Position numbers and translations under genes: made by a program. The notes below the pieces were generated by a model. The model did not search any database. It saw only the letters and a list, made by a program, of their open reading frames with translations, and was not told the origin of the DNA. This document shows positions 5,065 to 5,087 of a stretch of DNA of 5,087 nt, piece after piece. The number at the start of each line of letters is the position of its first letter. Position 1 is the stretch's first letter. Source of the DNA: Lachnospiraceae bacterium (lineage in GTDB: Bacteria > Bacillota > Clostridia > Lachnospirales > Lachnospiraceae); the NCBI GenBank assembly GCA_017476305.1, contig JAFVAA010000323.1:1-5087 (forward strand), read 5' to 3'.

Positions 5065-5087
5065 ATGAAGTGCCTGTGGTACTACGA
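5065..5087 (+). CDS. Start of an unidentified gene, truncated by the window's right edge
   Basis: AGGATGGAG at 5047-5055 provides a ribosome binding site nine bases before ATG 5065. The visible residues are MKCLWYY and the frame stays open to the edge. The ATG at 5060 is excluded because its frame stops after two codons. Several proteins, including some GH95-type glycosidases, begin with a similar LWY segment, but seven residues do not allow an assignment. Confidence 0.5.

Noticed and set aside
4331..5087. tRNA, T-box or other known riboswitch
   Set aside because: No cloverleaf, no T-box consensus and no recognised aptamer core was seen.

Overview
The window looks like a chromosomal piece of a Gram-positive anaerobe, probably a Clostridia / Lachnospiraceae-type bacterium. 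This is inferred from the class III fructose-1,6-bisphosphatase, an AraC regulator with an N-terminal cupin, strong AGGAG-type ribosome binding sites, and hairpin-plus-T-run terminators. I cannot name a species.

Layout, all on the + strand. (1) Positions 1-1719 hold the 3' part of a class III fructose-1,6-bisphosphatase gene. Its reading frame is open to the first base, so the N-terminus, including the first metal-binding motif, lies outside the window. (2) Positions 1720-1895 have no gene but contain a structured stretch (about 1725-1843) built of two interlocking inverted repeats. (3) Positions 1896-2879 encode an AraC-family regulator. (4) Positions 2939-4330 encode a fusion of a family 2 glycosyltransferase and a class I methyltransferase. 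(5) Positions 4331-5087 contain no ordinary complete gene. They hold what looks like debris and control signals: an out-of-frame coding-like tail at the end of the fusion gene, a hairpin covering a ribosome binding site, a 22-residue ORF whose start resembles a tyrosine integrase N-terminus, other micro-ORFs with ribosome binding sites, three 11-bp direct repeats, two closely similar terminators, and the start of a gene running off the right edge.

G+C falls along the window in hand-counted 60-base samples: 32/60 at 1381-1440 (fbp), 22/60 at 3961-4020 (fusion gene) and 18/60 at 4621-4680 (tail). The fbp gene is conserved gluconeogenesis. The regulator and the fusion gene could be co-transcribed (59 bp apart), but nothing shows that one controls the other. 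The AT-rich tail is best read as the scar or edge of an integrated element next to a cell-surface glycan or glycoprotein gene. The most notable signals are the interlocked repeats at 1725-1843, the missing acidic metal site in the glycosyltransferase, and the integrase-like start plus 11-bp repeats and paired terminators in the tail.
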